NCBI GenBank assembly: GCA_003543635.1
Contig: DNAE01000187.1
Location: 223-18,277 of the forward strand
Length of the DNA: 18,055 nt
Origin: Clostridiales bacterium
GTDB taxonomy: Bacteria; Bacillota; Clostridia; Saccharofermentanales; Saccharofermentanaceae
Reading direction: 5' to 3'
Below are positions 7,030 to 14,320 of this stretch, one piece after another; position 1 is the stretch's first letter; each line of letters begins with the position of its first letter. Below the pieces are notes generated by a model that was given only the letters and a program-made list of their open reading frames with translations, searched no databases and had not been told where the DNA came from. Made by a program: the position numbers and the translations under genes.

Positions 7030-7891
7030 GGGGAGACGTATCGAAAAACCTCTTAAATATCTCGGACATGTAGGACGTTCCGTTGAACCCCGTGAGCTTT
7101 GCTATCTCATCCAGGGAAAGGTCTCCTGACCTCAGGTACTCAGCCACCTTCCTTGCCCGGAAGTGCATGACGTAGTTTACCGGAGTCTCCTGGAGATACT
7201 CCTTAAAGATCCTGTTGCAGAAGGACTTGCTTATGTTGGCACTGGAGGCGATATCCTCGAGGTTTATCGCCTCCCTGTATCCCGAATGAACGAAGTGCAT
7301 CATGGTCTTGAGCAGCTTCTTCTTGCTGTCCGAGGAATCGTCCTTCTCCATGAAACCGTAGGCATTGCTCTGCTTTAAGATTATCTCCCATATGGAATAT
7401 AAGGTCTTGGTGATGAGAAAGGGATCCCTTCTTATGTCGGGAAGGCTCTTCATCAATTTCATGATATCGGCGGCGTTCTCATTTATCTTATGGAATCTGA
7501 TATAGGGCAGTTCCTCGTTTCCCGTAACGGGAACGACGGACCTCATCTCCACCGCGGGGGATGTGCTGATGATCCCGGGGTGGAAAACGAAGATTATATA
7601 CCTTGCTATCTCCTCGGTCATGGCCATCAGATAGTGGATCTGATTGGAGTTGATGAAGATGGTATCCCCGGCCTTCAGGGTTATTATCTTACCGTTAACG
7701 GAATAGCCGAGGGTACCTTCGGTGACGGCGATCATCTCGATATCCTCGTGGTAATGGGGGACCCTTTCCCAGGTGACCTTGGGGAAGACCCATCCCTCGT
7801 AGATGTAGGAAGGGAATGCGGGATCATCGTAGTTTACTATCTCCGAACCGTCCTCTCTCTTGACGATCAAACCCATGACTTCACGTTTCAT
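6983..7891 (-). CDS. AraC-family transcriptional regulator with N-terminal cupin (302 aa)
   Basis: Residues about 35-90 form a cupin sensor (VPHYHEDIEMIAVTEGTLGY, then LKAGDTIFINSNQIHYL). Residues about 195-300 carry the two helix-turn-helix units of AraC/XylS proteins (NLEDIASSANISKSFCNRIF and LSLDEIAKLTGFNGTSYMSE), with the usual FKRFFDTSPLKYRKQW ending. ATG 7891 is chosen: AAGGGGGAG lies about 10 bases upstream and a TATAGT -10 box sits at 7930-7925. A longer GTG start at 7936 would fall upstream of that -10 box and has no ribosome site. The gene diverges from the ABC exporter operon with 152 bases between starts, the classic layout for a regulator of that operon. Cupin-AraC proteins usually sense small molecules such as sugars; the ligand here is unknown. 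Confidence 0.88.
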   Translation of the reverse strand: MKREVMGLIVKREDGSEIVNYDDPAFPSYIYEGWVFPKVTWERVPHYHEDIEMIAVTEGTLGYSVNGKIITLKAGDTIFINSNQIHYLMAMTEEIARYIIFVFHPGIISTSPAVEMRSVVPVTGNEELPYIRFHKINENAADIMKLMKSLPDIRRDPFLITKTLYSIWEIILKQSNAYGFMEKDDSSDSKKKLLKTMMHFVHSGYREAINLEDIASSANISKSFCNRIFKEYLQETPVNYVMHFRARKVAEYLRSGDLSLDEIAKLTGFNGTSYMSEIFKRFFDTSPLKYRKQWRLAERNLE

Positions 7892-8043
7892 AACGATTTC
7901 TCTCCCCCTTTCCGATTTTTTATAACTATATTCCACTCAAGTAAAATATTGTTATAAATTTATCCGCAATTACCCGTATATCGCACCTTTCATAAACAAT
8001 ATACTTATATCAGAAACAAAAATCAAGCCAAGGAGACAGGAAA
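7892..8043. promoter_or_regulatory. Divergent AraC/ABC control region with paired ATATTGTT half-sites
   Basis: On the minus strand TATAGT (7930-7925) is the probable -10 box of the AraC gene, with no good -35. On the plus strand TATACT (8000-8005) is the probable -10 box of the transporter, also without a recognisable -35. An inverted pair ATATTGTT (7946-7953) and AACAATAT (7995-8002) places one arm on the AraC -35 position and the other on the transporter -10. The match extends loosely beyond the arms. This could be the AraC binding site. AAGGAG at 8030-8035 serves the ATPase start. Confidence 0.4.
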
Positions 8044-8985
8044 ATGAGTAATGAAGTGATCCTTATGGAGGGTATATGCAAAGACTTCAAGGTCCTCAAC
8101 AGGCACGAGGGTCTCAGGGGCAGCATCAGGGATCTGTTCTCAAGGGACTACAAGACCATAAGCGCCGTAAAGGACGTTTCCCTTAAGGTCGACAGGGGCG
8201 AGATCGTGGGATACCTGGGTCCCAACGGAGCAGGCAAATCCACCACCATAAAGATGATGACGGGAGTGCTGGAACCCACCTCGGGGACCATAACCGTAAA
8301 CGGAAGGATCCCATATAAGGACAGGACTTCCAACTCCGAGAATATCGGTGTCGTCTTCGGTCAGAGGAGCCAGCTCTGGTGGTCCCTGCCCCTCATAGAA
8401 TCCTTTAAGCTCCTCAAGGACATCTATATGGTGAAGGACAAGGACTATGAAGACATGCTGGAGCTCTACTCCTCCCTGGTGGACATAAGCCCCATCCTCC
8501 ACAAGCCCGTCCGTCAGATGTCCCTGGGACAGAGGACCCTGAGCGACATCCTGGCGGCTTTCCTCCACAACCCCGCCATAGTCTTCCTGGATGAGCCCAC
8601 GATCGGACTCGACGTATCCATGAAGAGCAAGATCCGGGATCTTATATCGGGACTTAACAAGGAGAAGAACACCACGGTCATCCTCACCACCCACGACATG
8701 GGGGACGTGGATGCGCTGTGTGAAAGGATAGTGATCATAGATAAGGGCAGCAAGATCTACGACAACGACATCGAGCACCTCAAGAGTTATTTCGGATCCT
8801 ACCGCACCCTGAAGCTCAACTACGGCGGAGAGGAGTGGGAAGAGATCCTCATCGATGAGAGCAGATCCGACGTTATGGATGTAATAGCACAAAAACAGCA
8901 GGAGAAAAGGATCCGGGATATCAAGCTGGAAGAGATATCCACGGAGGAAGTCATCAAGAAGATATACGAGGGTGAAGAGAAATGA
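8044..8985 (+). CDS. ABC exporter ATP-binding protein, COG4586 type (313 aa)
   Basis: This is the nucleotide-binding subunit that powers the two permeases downstream. It has the Walker A GPNGAGKST (59-67), Q-loop region VVFGQRSQLWWSLP (103-116), signature MSLGQR (159-164), Walker B IVFLDEP (179-185) and H-loop TTHD (215-218). The long N-terminal lead and the FGQRSQLWW segment are typical of the COG4586 branch, which pairs with two DUF990/ABC-2 permeases, rather than of generic DrrA or NatA proteins. The signature is followed by TLSD where many relatives have MRAE, a minor variation. The start has AAGGAG 8 bases upstream. Its stop overlaps the next start as ATGA. Substrates are not predictable; better-studied relatives are annotated as viologen or drug exporters. 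Confidence 0.93.
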   Translation: MSNEVILMEGICKDFKVLNRHEGLRGSIRDLFSRDYKTISAVKDVSLKVDRGEIVGYLGPNGAGKSTTIKMMTGVLEPTSGTITVNGRIPYKDRTSNSENIGVVFGQRSQLWWSLPLIESFKLLKDIYMVKDKDYEDMLELYSSLVDISPILHKPVRQMSLGQRTLSDILAAFLHNPAIVFLDEPTIGLDVSMKSKIRDLISGLNKEKNTTVILTTHDMGDVDALCERIVIIDKGSKIYDNDIEHLKSYFGSYRTLKLNYGGEEWEEILIDESRSDVMDVIAQKQQEKRIRDIKLEEISTEEVIKKIYEGEEK

Positions 8986-9791
8986 GCATCAAGAAACTGG
9001 CAGCATTGACGAGAGCCGGGATAATGGAATCCCTGCAGTTCCGGTTGGGCACCTTCGTTACCCTTCTCGGTAACCTGTTGTACCTGATCCTCGTCTATAA
9101 TCTATGGAAGGCCATATATGCTTCCTCGGGAGTCACCGAGGTTAACGGCATGACCTTCTCCGACACCATGATCTATCTAATACTCGCAACGGCCATGTTC
9201 AATCTTCTTGAGATGTTCGTGGTTTGGGATATGAGCAGATCCATCCAGAGCGGAAAGATAATCCTGGATCTTCTGAAGCCCATGAGCTACAGGAAGTACA
9301 TATTCTGGAGTTATTCGGGGAACCACGTTGTCATGTTCTTCCTGACCTTTATCCCCACCTTCCTGATCGTCTTCGTGATCACGAAGGGCGCGATACCCCT
9401 GGGACTCAACCTGCTCTACTTCATCATCTCAATGGTGCTGGCACTTCTGGTGAACTTCAACATGGAGATGATAGTGGCGACCCTCTGCCTCTACACGGAA
9501 TCCACCTGGGGCATAAATATCGTCAAGGAGACCATCGTGCTTCTCCTTTCCGGAGCATCCATACCCCTGGCCTTCTTCCCGGACACCCTGGCAAGAGCCG
9601 TCAGGTTGATGCCCTTCAGGGCCGTGTACGATATTCCCCTCAAGGTCCTGCTTTGCAAGGACGGATCGGATACTTTGGCAGGGCTTGCGGGCTTTCTCGG
9701 GATCCAGCTCTTCTGGGTGATCCTGCTCTCGATCGCGGGCAACATCTTCTGGAATATTTCCGTGAAGAAGATAACGGTTAACGGAGGCTGA
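8982..9791 (+). CDS. ABC-2/DUF990-type permease, COG4587-like (269 aa)
   Basis: This is a membrane subunit of the exporter with about six helices. Family features are the amphipathic DMSRSIQSGKIILDLLKPMSY (83-103 region), which is the SI-x-G-x-I-x-x-D-L-L-x-P motif of DUF990 permeases, and LLSGASIPLAFFPDTLARAVRLMPF near 188-212. It overlaps the ATPase gene by 4 bases, and its own stop lies 5 bases before the next start, so the three subunits are translated together. It probably forms a heterodimeric channel with the following protein. Confidence 0.88.
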   Translation: MSIKKLAALTRAGIMESLQFRLGTFVTLLGNLLYLILVYNLWKAIYASSGVTEVNGMTFSDTMIYLILATAMFNLLEMFVVWDMSRSIQSGKIILDLLKPMSYRKYIFWSYSGNHVVMFFLTFIPTFLIVFVITKGAIPLGLNLLYFIISMVLALLVNFNMEMIVATLCLYTESTWGINIVKETIVLLLSGASIPLAFFPDTLARAVRLMPFRAVYDIPLKVLLCKDGSDTLAGLAGFLGIQLFWVILLSIAGNIFWNISVKKITVNGG

Positions 9792-9796
9792 CAAAC

Positions 9797-10603
9797 ATGG
9801 ATAAAAAAAGAGGGCTTTCCTTCTATATCAGGATATACGGGAAGATCCTGGTGCAGGATCTCAAGAGCAAGATGAGTTACAGGGCCGACTTTATCATCTC
9901 CACCTTCGGAATGATAATGACGAACCTGGCGGGCTTCATCTCCTTCTACATCCTTTTCAGGAACTTCCCCACGGTAAACGGATGGGACTACTATCACATG
10001 TTGTTCCTCTACGCCTTTTCGCTTATCGCCTTAACGCCGGTACAGTGTTTTTTTGATAACAACTGGAACCTCCGTTTCATGGTCAACTCCGGGGATTTCA
10101 TCAAGTACTGCTTCAGGCCGATAAACGTATTCTTCTACTTCATGTCGGAGGTCTTCGACATAAAGGGACTGGGACAGCTGGCCTTCGGTGTGGGCACGCT
10201 GATCTACGCCTGGAGACACATCGGTATAGCCGTGACGCTTCCCACCGTTATCAAGCTCATATTGTTCCTGTTCACCGCATCCCTCTTTATGATCGCCATC
10301 ATGAATATCGCTGCAGCCACCTGCTTCTGGATCCAGAATTCCGGATATGTGATGGTCATAATGTTCAGGTTCAAGGATTACACCAAGTACCCCGCCAGCA
10401 TCTTCTCCGGGATCTTCAAGGTGATCTTCACCTTTATCATCCCCATCGCCTTCGTGGCCTACTATCCCAGTCTCATGATACTGGAGCCCGGGAGCGCCCC
10501 GCTCCTGTCAAAGCTATCGCCCCTCATAGGCATATTCTTCTTCTATCTGAGCTATAAGTTCTGGATGCTGGGAGTAAAGAAATATGATTTCACGGGATCC
10601 TGA
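9797..10603 (+). CDS. ABC-2/DUF990-type permease, COG3694-like (268 aa)
   Basis: This is the second membrane subunit of the exporter, with about six helices. NLRFMVNSGDFIKYCFRPIN (about 90-109) is the DUF990-type cytoplasmic helix seen in the partner permease. The C-terminal part has SIFSGIFKVIFTFIIPIAFV, again typical of the family. The start at 9797 is preceded by GGAGG (9783-9787) inside the end of the previous gene. The final codons and the TGA form the left arm and loop of the operon terminator, so transcription ends here. Confidence 0.87.
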   Translation: MDKKRGLSFYIRIYGKILVQDLKSKMSYRADFIISTFGMIMTNLAGFISFYILFRNFPTVNGWDYYHMLFLYAFSLIALTPVQCFFDNNWNLRFMVNSGDFIKYCFRPINVFFYFMSEVFDIKGLGQLAFGVGTLIYAWRHIGIAVTLPTVIKLILFLFTASLFMIAIMNIAAATCFWIQNSGYVMVIMFRFKDYTKYPASIFSGIFKVIFTFIIPIAFVAYYPSLMILEPGSAPLLSKLSPLIGIFFFYLSYKFWMLGVKKYDFTGS

Positions 10604-10620
10604 AAGGGATCCCGTTTTTC
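10592..10620 (+). terminator. Intrinsic terminator of the ABC exporter operon
   Basis: A perfect 9-base-pair stem, ACGGGATCC (10592-10600) with GGATCCCGT (10607-10615), encloses a six-base loop holding the permease stop codon and is followed by a run of five Ts (10615-10619). There is no T-run on the opposite strand, so for the convergent mnmA transcript it is at most a weak terminator. Confidence 0.9.
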
Positions 10621-10621
10621 A

Positions 10622-11683
10622 TTAAAGGATAGTTCCGCCGCCCAGGACCTCATCCCCGTCGTAGAGAACGCAGGCCTGACCGGGAGTGATCGCCCTTTGT
10701 GGAGTGTCGAATACGACTTCCACGTCGCCGTCCTCCCGTACCTTCGCCCTGCAGGGCTGCTCCTGTTGCCTGTATCTGACCTTTGCCGTACAGGTAACGG
10801 TCCCCTCGGGGGCAACTCCGCCGCACCAGTTGAAGTCCCCGGCCAGGAGCACGTCGGAATAAAGATCCCCCTCCCTGCCCAGGATCACCGTATTATTCAC
10901 GGGATCCGTCGACAGCACGTAAAGGGGCTCCTCAGAGGCGATCCCCAGGCCCTTGCGCTGACCTCTGGTATAGCAGATGATACCCTTGTGACGGCCCAAA
11001 ACGGTACCGTCCTTATATACAAAATCCCCCTCCGGGTATTCCTTACCCGTGAGGTTCCTGATCACGTCGTAGTATTTGCCCCGTGGAACAAAACAGATAT
11101 CCTGGCTGTCAGGCTTGGAATAGTTGATGAATCCCTGTTCCTCGGCGATGCTGCGGGTCTCGTTCTTGCTCATCTCCCCCAGGGGGAATAACACATGGGA
11201 AAGCTGCTCCTGCGTCAGTGAATAAAGGACATAGCTCTGATCCTTGGAAGAGTCCTTCGCCTTTAAGAGGACGTTACGGCCGTCCCGGGATCCCACCCTG
11301 GCATAGTGCCCCGTTACTATCTTATCGCAGCCCAGTATCTTTGCCCTTTCAAAGAGCTTATCGAATTTCATGAAGCGGTTGCAGTCTATGCAGGGATTCG
11401 GCGTAAGACCGTTCTCATAGCAGAAAACGAACCTGTCGATCACCTTCTCCCGGAACCCCTCCTTGAAATTAAAGACATGATATTCCATGCCCAGCCTGAA
11501 GGCCACGCTCCTGGCATCCTCAATGTCATCCAGGGTACAGCAGGTGTTCTTCTCCACCACCATATCCCCCGGGTCGTCGTGGAGCTTCATGGTGCATCCG
11601 ATACATTCAAACCCGGCCTTTTGGGTCAGATAGGCGGCAACACTGGAATCAACTCCGCCGCTCATGGCAATAAGCGCCTTCAC
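10622..11683 (-). CDS. mnmA: tRNA-specific 2-thiouridylase MnmA (353 aa)
   Basis: MnmA adenylates and thiolates U34 of the Lys, Glu and Gln tRNAs using persulfide sulfur passed from a cysteine desulfurase. The PP-loop MSGGVDSS (7-14) binds ATP. NPCIDCN (96-102) contains Cys101, which aligns with the catalytic Cys of the family, and SQDICF (193-198) supplies the second, Cys197. KDQSYVLYSL, GHYAR and the C-terminal beta-barrel ending ITPGQACVLYDGDEVLGGG are also standard, and the length matches the family. The start is GTG 11683, with GGAGG about 5 bases upstream and the previous stop 12 bases away. The NPCxxCN form with an extra Cys98 is seen in many Firmicutes. It is the last gene of a six-gene unit, so a housekeeping RNA-modification gene may be partly transcribed from the TetR-controlled promoter. 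Confidence 0.96.
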   Translation of the reverse strand: MKALIAMSGGVDSSVAAYLTQKAGFECIGCTMKLHDDPGDMVVEKNTCCTLDDIEDARSVAFRLGMEYHVFNFKEGFREKVIDRFVFCYENGLTPNPCIDCNRFMKFDKLFERAKILGCDKIVTGHYARVGSRDGRNVLLKAKDSSKDQSYVLYSLTQEQLSHVLFPLGEMSKNETRSIAEEQGFINYSKPDSQDICFVPRGKYYDVIRNLTGKEYPEGDFVYKDGTVLGRHKGIICYTRGQRKGLGIASEEPLYVLSTDPVNNTVILGREGDLYSDVLLAGDFNWCGGVAPEGTVTCTAKVRYRQQEQPCRAKVREDGDVEVVFDTPQRAITPGQACVLYDGDEVLGGGTIL

Positions 11684-11695
11684 TTCACCCTCCGG

Positions 11696-12172
11696 TCACG
11701 ACTCATTGACGAGCTTGCCCGTCATGTGATCTATCGTAAGTTCAAGGCACTGCGCCCTGGGAAGTGCATGTTCCAGCTCATGGTCGATATATTCCCGGTC
11801 ATCCGTAAACTTAAGGCAGATACCCTCGCCGATCTTCTTTGCCTTCTCCATATCGGTGACGAAGCTTATCCTTCCGAAGACCACGACACTTGTTATGTTA
11901 AGCGCCCACTCGCCCTCCTTGCGGAATCCCTCGTCGTATACACAGTAACTGACCTTATCGCAGTTCTTGAGGGCGTCGATCTTATGGCCCTCCTTGGCCC
12001 CGTGGAAATAGATCTTACCGTCGGATTCGCAATACCAGTGATCCATGGGGATACCGTAGGGGTACCCGTCCTCTCCCATCATGGAGAGCACTCCCCGGGG
12101 TTGGGACTTGAGGACCCTTATACACTCCTCTTCACTGACCTGCTGTCTGAACCGTCTCATCTTTCTGAACAT
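11696..12172 (-). CDS. NimA-like pyridoxamine-5'-phosphate-oxidase-family flavin protein (158 aa)
   Basis: This is a small FMN-binding split-barrel protein. The pattern QPRGVLSMMGEDGYPYGIPM, then YFHGAKEGHKIDALK, is the core of the NimA/PNPOx-like family, whose members reduce small substrates such as nitro groups or have unknown substrates. Length agrees with the family. ATG 12172 is chosen because GAGG sits 7 bases upstream. A second ATG at 12160 would form an ATGA overlap with the upstream stop but has a poor ribosome site. Overlap with the hydrolase gene is 16 bases. True nitroimidazole resistance should not be assumed from the family alone. Confidence 0.86.
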   Translation of the reverse strand: MFRKMRRFRQQVSEEECIRVLKSQPRGVLSMMGEDGYPYGIPMDHWYCESDGKIYFHGAKEGHKIDALKNCDKVSYCVYDEGFRKEGEWALNITSVVVFGRISFVTDMEKAKKIGEGICLKFTDDREYIDHELEHALPRAQCLELTIDHMTGKLVNES

Positions 12173-12912
12173 ATATCATCCTCGAAAAACTTTCTTATGG
12201 CATTATAAAGCTCCGTCGTCTTGCCGTTGAAGCAATGATCGGCGCCGTCTATGGTTACGAGCTCAGCATTATTATACATTTTTGCGGCCTTTACGGAATA
12301 GGATACGGGGACCGTCTCATCCATATCACCGTGGACAAGGAACACCCTTTTCCCGTATCTTTCGATCTCGTCCTCCACGTGTATGGTTTGGGCGACCCGC
12401 ACATAATCCCCGGATATCTCCCAGCTGCCGGATCTTATGACGTCGGGAATATCGGATGGGTCGAATCGTGTCCCCAGTATCTCCCCCTGCCTTGCGATCT
12501 CCGGGATCATCCACGCCGGGGACAGGGGCAGTATCGCCTTGAGATCGCCGGAGCACATACCTCCCAGGAGCATGGTGAGAAGTCCTCCCTGGGAATGTCC
12601 GCAAAGGTAAAGGTCCTCCCCCCGGGAAGTCTCCTTGGCATATCTTATGACCGATAATCCGTTATTGACCCACTTATAAAGATTATGTTCCCGGAAGTCA
12701 CCTCCGCTTTTGCCGTGACCGTACATCTCGGCGCGGAGCACCGCCACATTACTGTCCAGCATGGCATCCCGGGCGGCGAGGAGATGTTCCTCCTCCATGT
12801 GCCCGGTGAATCCGTGTATCAATATGCACAGGGGGCCGTTATCACGTCCCCGGGGTCTTTCCAGTTTGGCATGGAGCCTTATTCCGTCGCTATCTATATA
12901 AAACTCTTTCAT
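12157..12912 (-). CDS. Alpha/beta hydrolase, cinnamoyl/feruloyl-esterase-like (251 aa)
   Basis: This is a serine hydrolase without signal peptide, so probably cytoplasmic. The oxyanion loop is HGFTGH (33-38), the nucleophile Ser107 lies in GHSQGG (105-110), the acid is Asp198 in HGDMDETVP, and the histidine is His226 in ADHCF. RAEMYGHGKSGG, PLSPAWMIPEIARQG and YVRVAQTIHVE closely resemble rumen and gut cinnamoyl ester hydrolases, which release ferulic or coumaric acid from plant-wall fragments. That substrate is a family-level prediction, not proven here. It overlaps the upstream zinc-ribbon gene by 4 bases (ATGA) and the downstream flavin gene by 16, showing tight translational coupling. Its own ribosome site is weak, consistent with coupling. 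Confidence 0.88.
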   Translation of the reverse strand: MKEFYIDSDGIRLHAKLERPRGRDNGPLCILIHGFTGHMEEEHLLAARDAMLDSNVAVLRAEMYGHGKSGGDFREHNLYKWVNNGLSVIRYAKETSRGEDLYLCGHSQGGLLTMLLGGMCSGDLKAILPLSPAWMIPEIARQGEILGTRFDPSDIPDVIRSGSWEISGDYVRVAQTIHVEDEIERYGKRVFLVHGDMDETVPVSYSVKAAKMYNNAELVTIDGADHCFNGKTTELYNAIRKFFEDDICSER

Positions 12913-13718
12913 GATCTTTTACCGTGATCAGCCAGGAAGCTGAATAAAACGGACAGTCCCACGGGTACGGCGATGGCGATCACCAGCGAAGGAACAGTAC
13001 CTAAGTGGAATACATATGCCAGGAGCATGAACAAAAGCAGCGGCACCGCGATAAGGAAGGATATGATCCTGATTATCAGGGAGGGCACCTTCTCCAGATA
13101 GATGAGATAAGAGCATCCCGCCCAGAGCACCAGGAAGATAAGTATACAGGGGATAATATGAAGCCCCGCCTTCTCCTTCAAAAGGACCGCTGCGGCCAGG
13201 GGGATTATGATCCCCGTGAGGATCGTTAAGGGTATCTGTCTTTTTTTGGAAAGTTCGATATTCTCCTCGCACTTCCTTATCATCTCATCAGAATCCTTAA
13301 AGCCCTGTACCTTCCGGTATTCCTCCATGGCCTCCGGATACGTTCCGTTCTTGAACAGCTTCCCCGCCCTGGCATAGATCTTGAGCCTCTCGGCCCGGGT
13401 CTCCCCTTCGGAACACATCCTGATAAGGTCCGAAGAGATGGCTCCGGAATACTTCTGACATTCAGTACTTGCCAGCTGAAAGAGGATCTTCGCCTGCTCC
13501 GAATCCGTAACGGTGGGATCGGCATCCAGGATATCGTTGGCCCTCTTGATATTGGAGATAGCCTTGGAATACTTATCAAAATCAGGGACCATGTCCTCTA
13601 TCGTCCACTTGTGGCCGCAGTGATCGCACATGCAGGAGCCGGCAAGCGGGTCGTAGACTATGGTCCCGTCACAGTTATTACACTTAAATCGTATGGTCGT
13701 CTCAGGCTGATCGGACAT
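12909..13718 (-). CDS. Zinc-ribbon membrane protein of unknown function (269 aa)
   Basis: The N-terminus carries a zinc ribbon: Cys13-x2-Cys16 and Cys31-x2-Cys34 (FKCNNC ... CDHCGHKW). A helical middle of about 45-160 includes AGKLFKNGTYPEAMEEYRKV and GFKDSDEMIRKCEENI, a TPR-like pattern (A-x-x-Y-x-x-A-x-x-x-Y ... F-K-D-S) common in hypothetical proteins of Clostridia. Four hydrophobic helices follow (about 167-185, 192-213, 218-244, 246-263). The ribbon and repeats therefore probably face the cytoplasm. The start has GGAGGG about 6 bases upstream and lies 28 bases after the TetR stop. I do not recognise a function; it may be a sensor or an envelope-associated adaptor. Confidence 0.8.
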   Translation of the reverse strand: MSDQPETTIRFKCNNCDGTIVYDPLAGSCMCDHCGHKWTIEDMVPDFDKYSKAISNIKRANDILDADPTVTDSEQAKILFQLASTECQKYSGAISSDLIRMCSEGETRAERLKIYARAGKLFKNGTYPEAMEEYRKVQGFKDSDEMIRKCEENIELSKKRQIPLTILTGIIIPLAAAVLLKEKAGLHIIPCILIFLVLWAGCSYLIYLEKVPSLIIRIISFLIAVPLLLFMLLAYVFHLGTVPSLVIAIAVPVGLSVLFSFLADHGKRS

Positions 13719-13746
13719 CTGTCACCCTCCGGTTGATTAGTCCCGT

Positions 13747-14310
13747 CTATCTTAACATACCAACGATCCATTCGGGATCAGGAGGAGTCATTTCTTTGTA
13801 AAGAGCCATCTCCTCCATTATCCCCTGTACCGAGGCCCAGAAGCATCTGGACATGGTGACGGGGTCCCCTTCATGAAATATCTTTGCCTTCTGTCCCTCC
13901 GAGATCATCTTGGCCGTATAATCCACCGTATCCACTGAGGAGGCGATGTTTCTGGCCTCCTCTGGCATTCCGGGACGCCTGGCCTGTCCCATGAGAACAA
14001 ACATATTAAACACCCAGGGACTATCATCGGCGAAGGCGAACAGCTGCTCCAGGAACTTGACCAGGTATATGTCCGGGGGGACTCCCTCCGGCATATTGAC
14101 CGACCTGGTCCCCGCGGCGCCCATCTTAACGAGCTCCCGAAGGAGCACCTCCTTCGATTCGAAATAGTGGAACAGCAGACCTACGCTCATGGGCACAGCC
14201 TGGGCTATATCAGTGATCTTGGTGTCGTAGTAGCCCTTTCTGACGAACAGTTCCAGAGCCGTCATCAGTATCTTGTTTTTCTTTTCTTCCTTCTGTTCTT
14301 TCCTCGTCAT
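13747..14310 (-). CDS. TetR-family transcriptional regulator (187 aa)
   Basis: The N-terminal helix-turn-helix is clear: KKNKILMTALELFVRKGYYD (11-29), TKITDIAQAVPMSVGLLFHYF (30-50), then ESKEVLLREL, exactly the TetR layout. The remaining 130 residues are a helical ligand and dimerisation domain without a specific match. ATG 14310 is 10 bases after the oxidoreductase stop, with GAGG upstream. A longer open frame back to 14430 exists but lies inside the oxidoreductase gene and adds a low-complexity, Arg/Pro/Ser-rich tail, so I reject it. Being the second gene of the unit whose promoter holds three palindromes, it is the obvious repressor of its own operon, probably released by a substrate or product of the oxidoreductase or esterase (inference). 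Confidence 0.9.
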   Translation of the reverse strand: MTRKEQKEEKKNKILMTALELFVRKGYYDTKITDIAQAVPMSVGLLFHYFESKEVLLRELVKMGAAGTRSVNMPEGVPPDIYLVKFLEQLFAFADDSPWVFNMFVLMGQARRPGMPEEARNIASSVDTVDYTAKMISEGQKAKIFHEGDPVTMSRCFWASVQGIMEEMALYKEMTPPDPEWIVGMLR

Positions 14311-14320
14311 AGGGTCTGCC

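Noticed and set aside
7892..7936. GTG start extending the AraC protein by 15 residues
   Set aside because: It lies upstream of the probable -10 box and lacks a ribosome site, while ATG 7891 has a strong one.
11306..12208. 300-codon plus-strand open frame across mnmA and the flavin-protein gene
   Set aside because: It crosses two well-recognised minus-strand genes and gives a His/Leu-rich translation without a recognisable domain.
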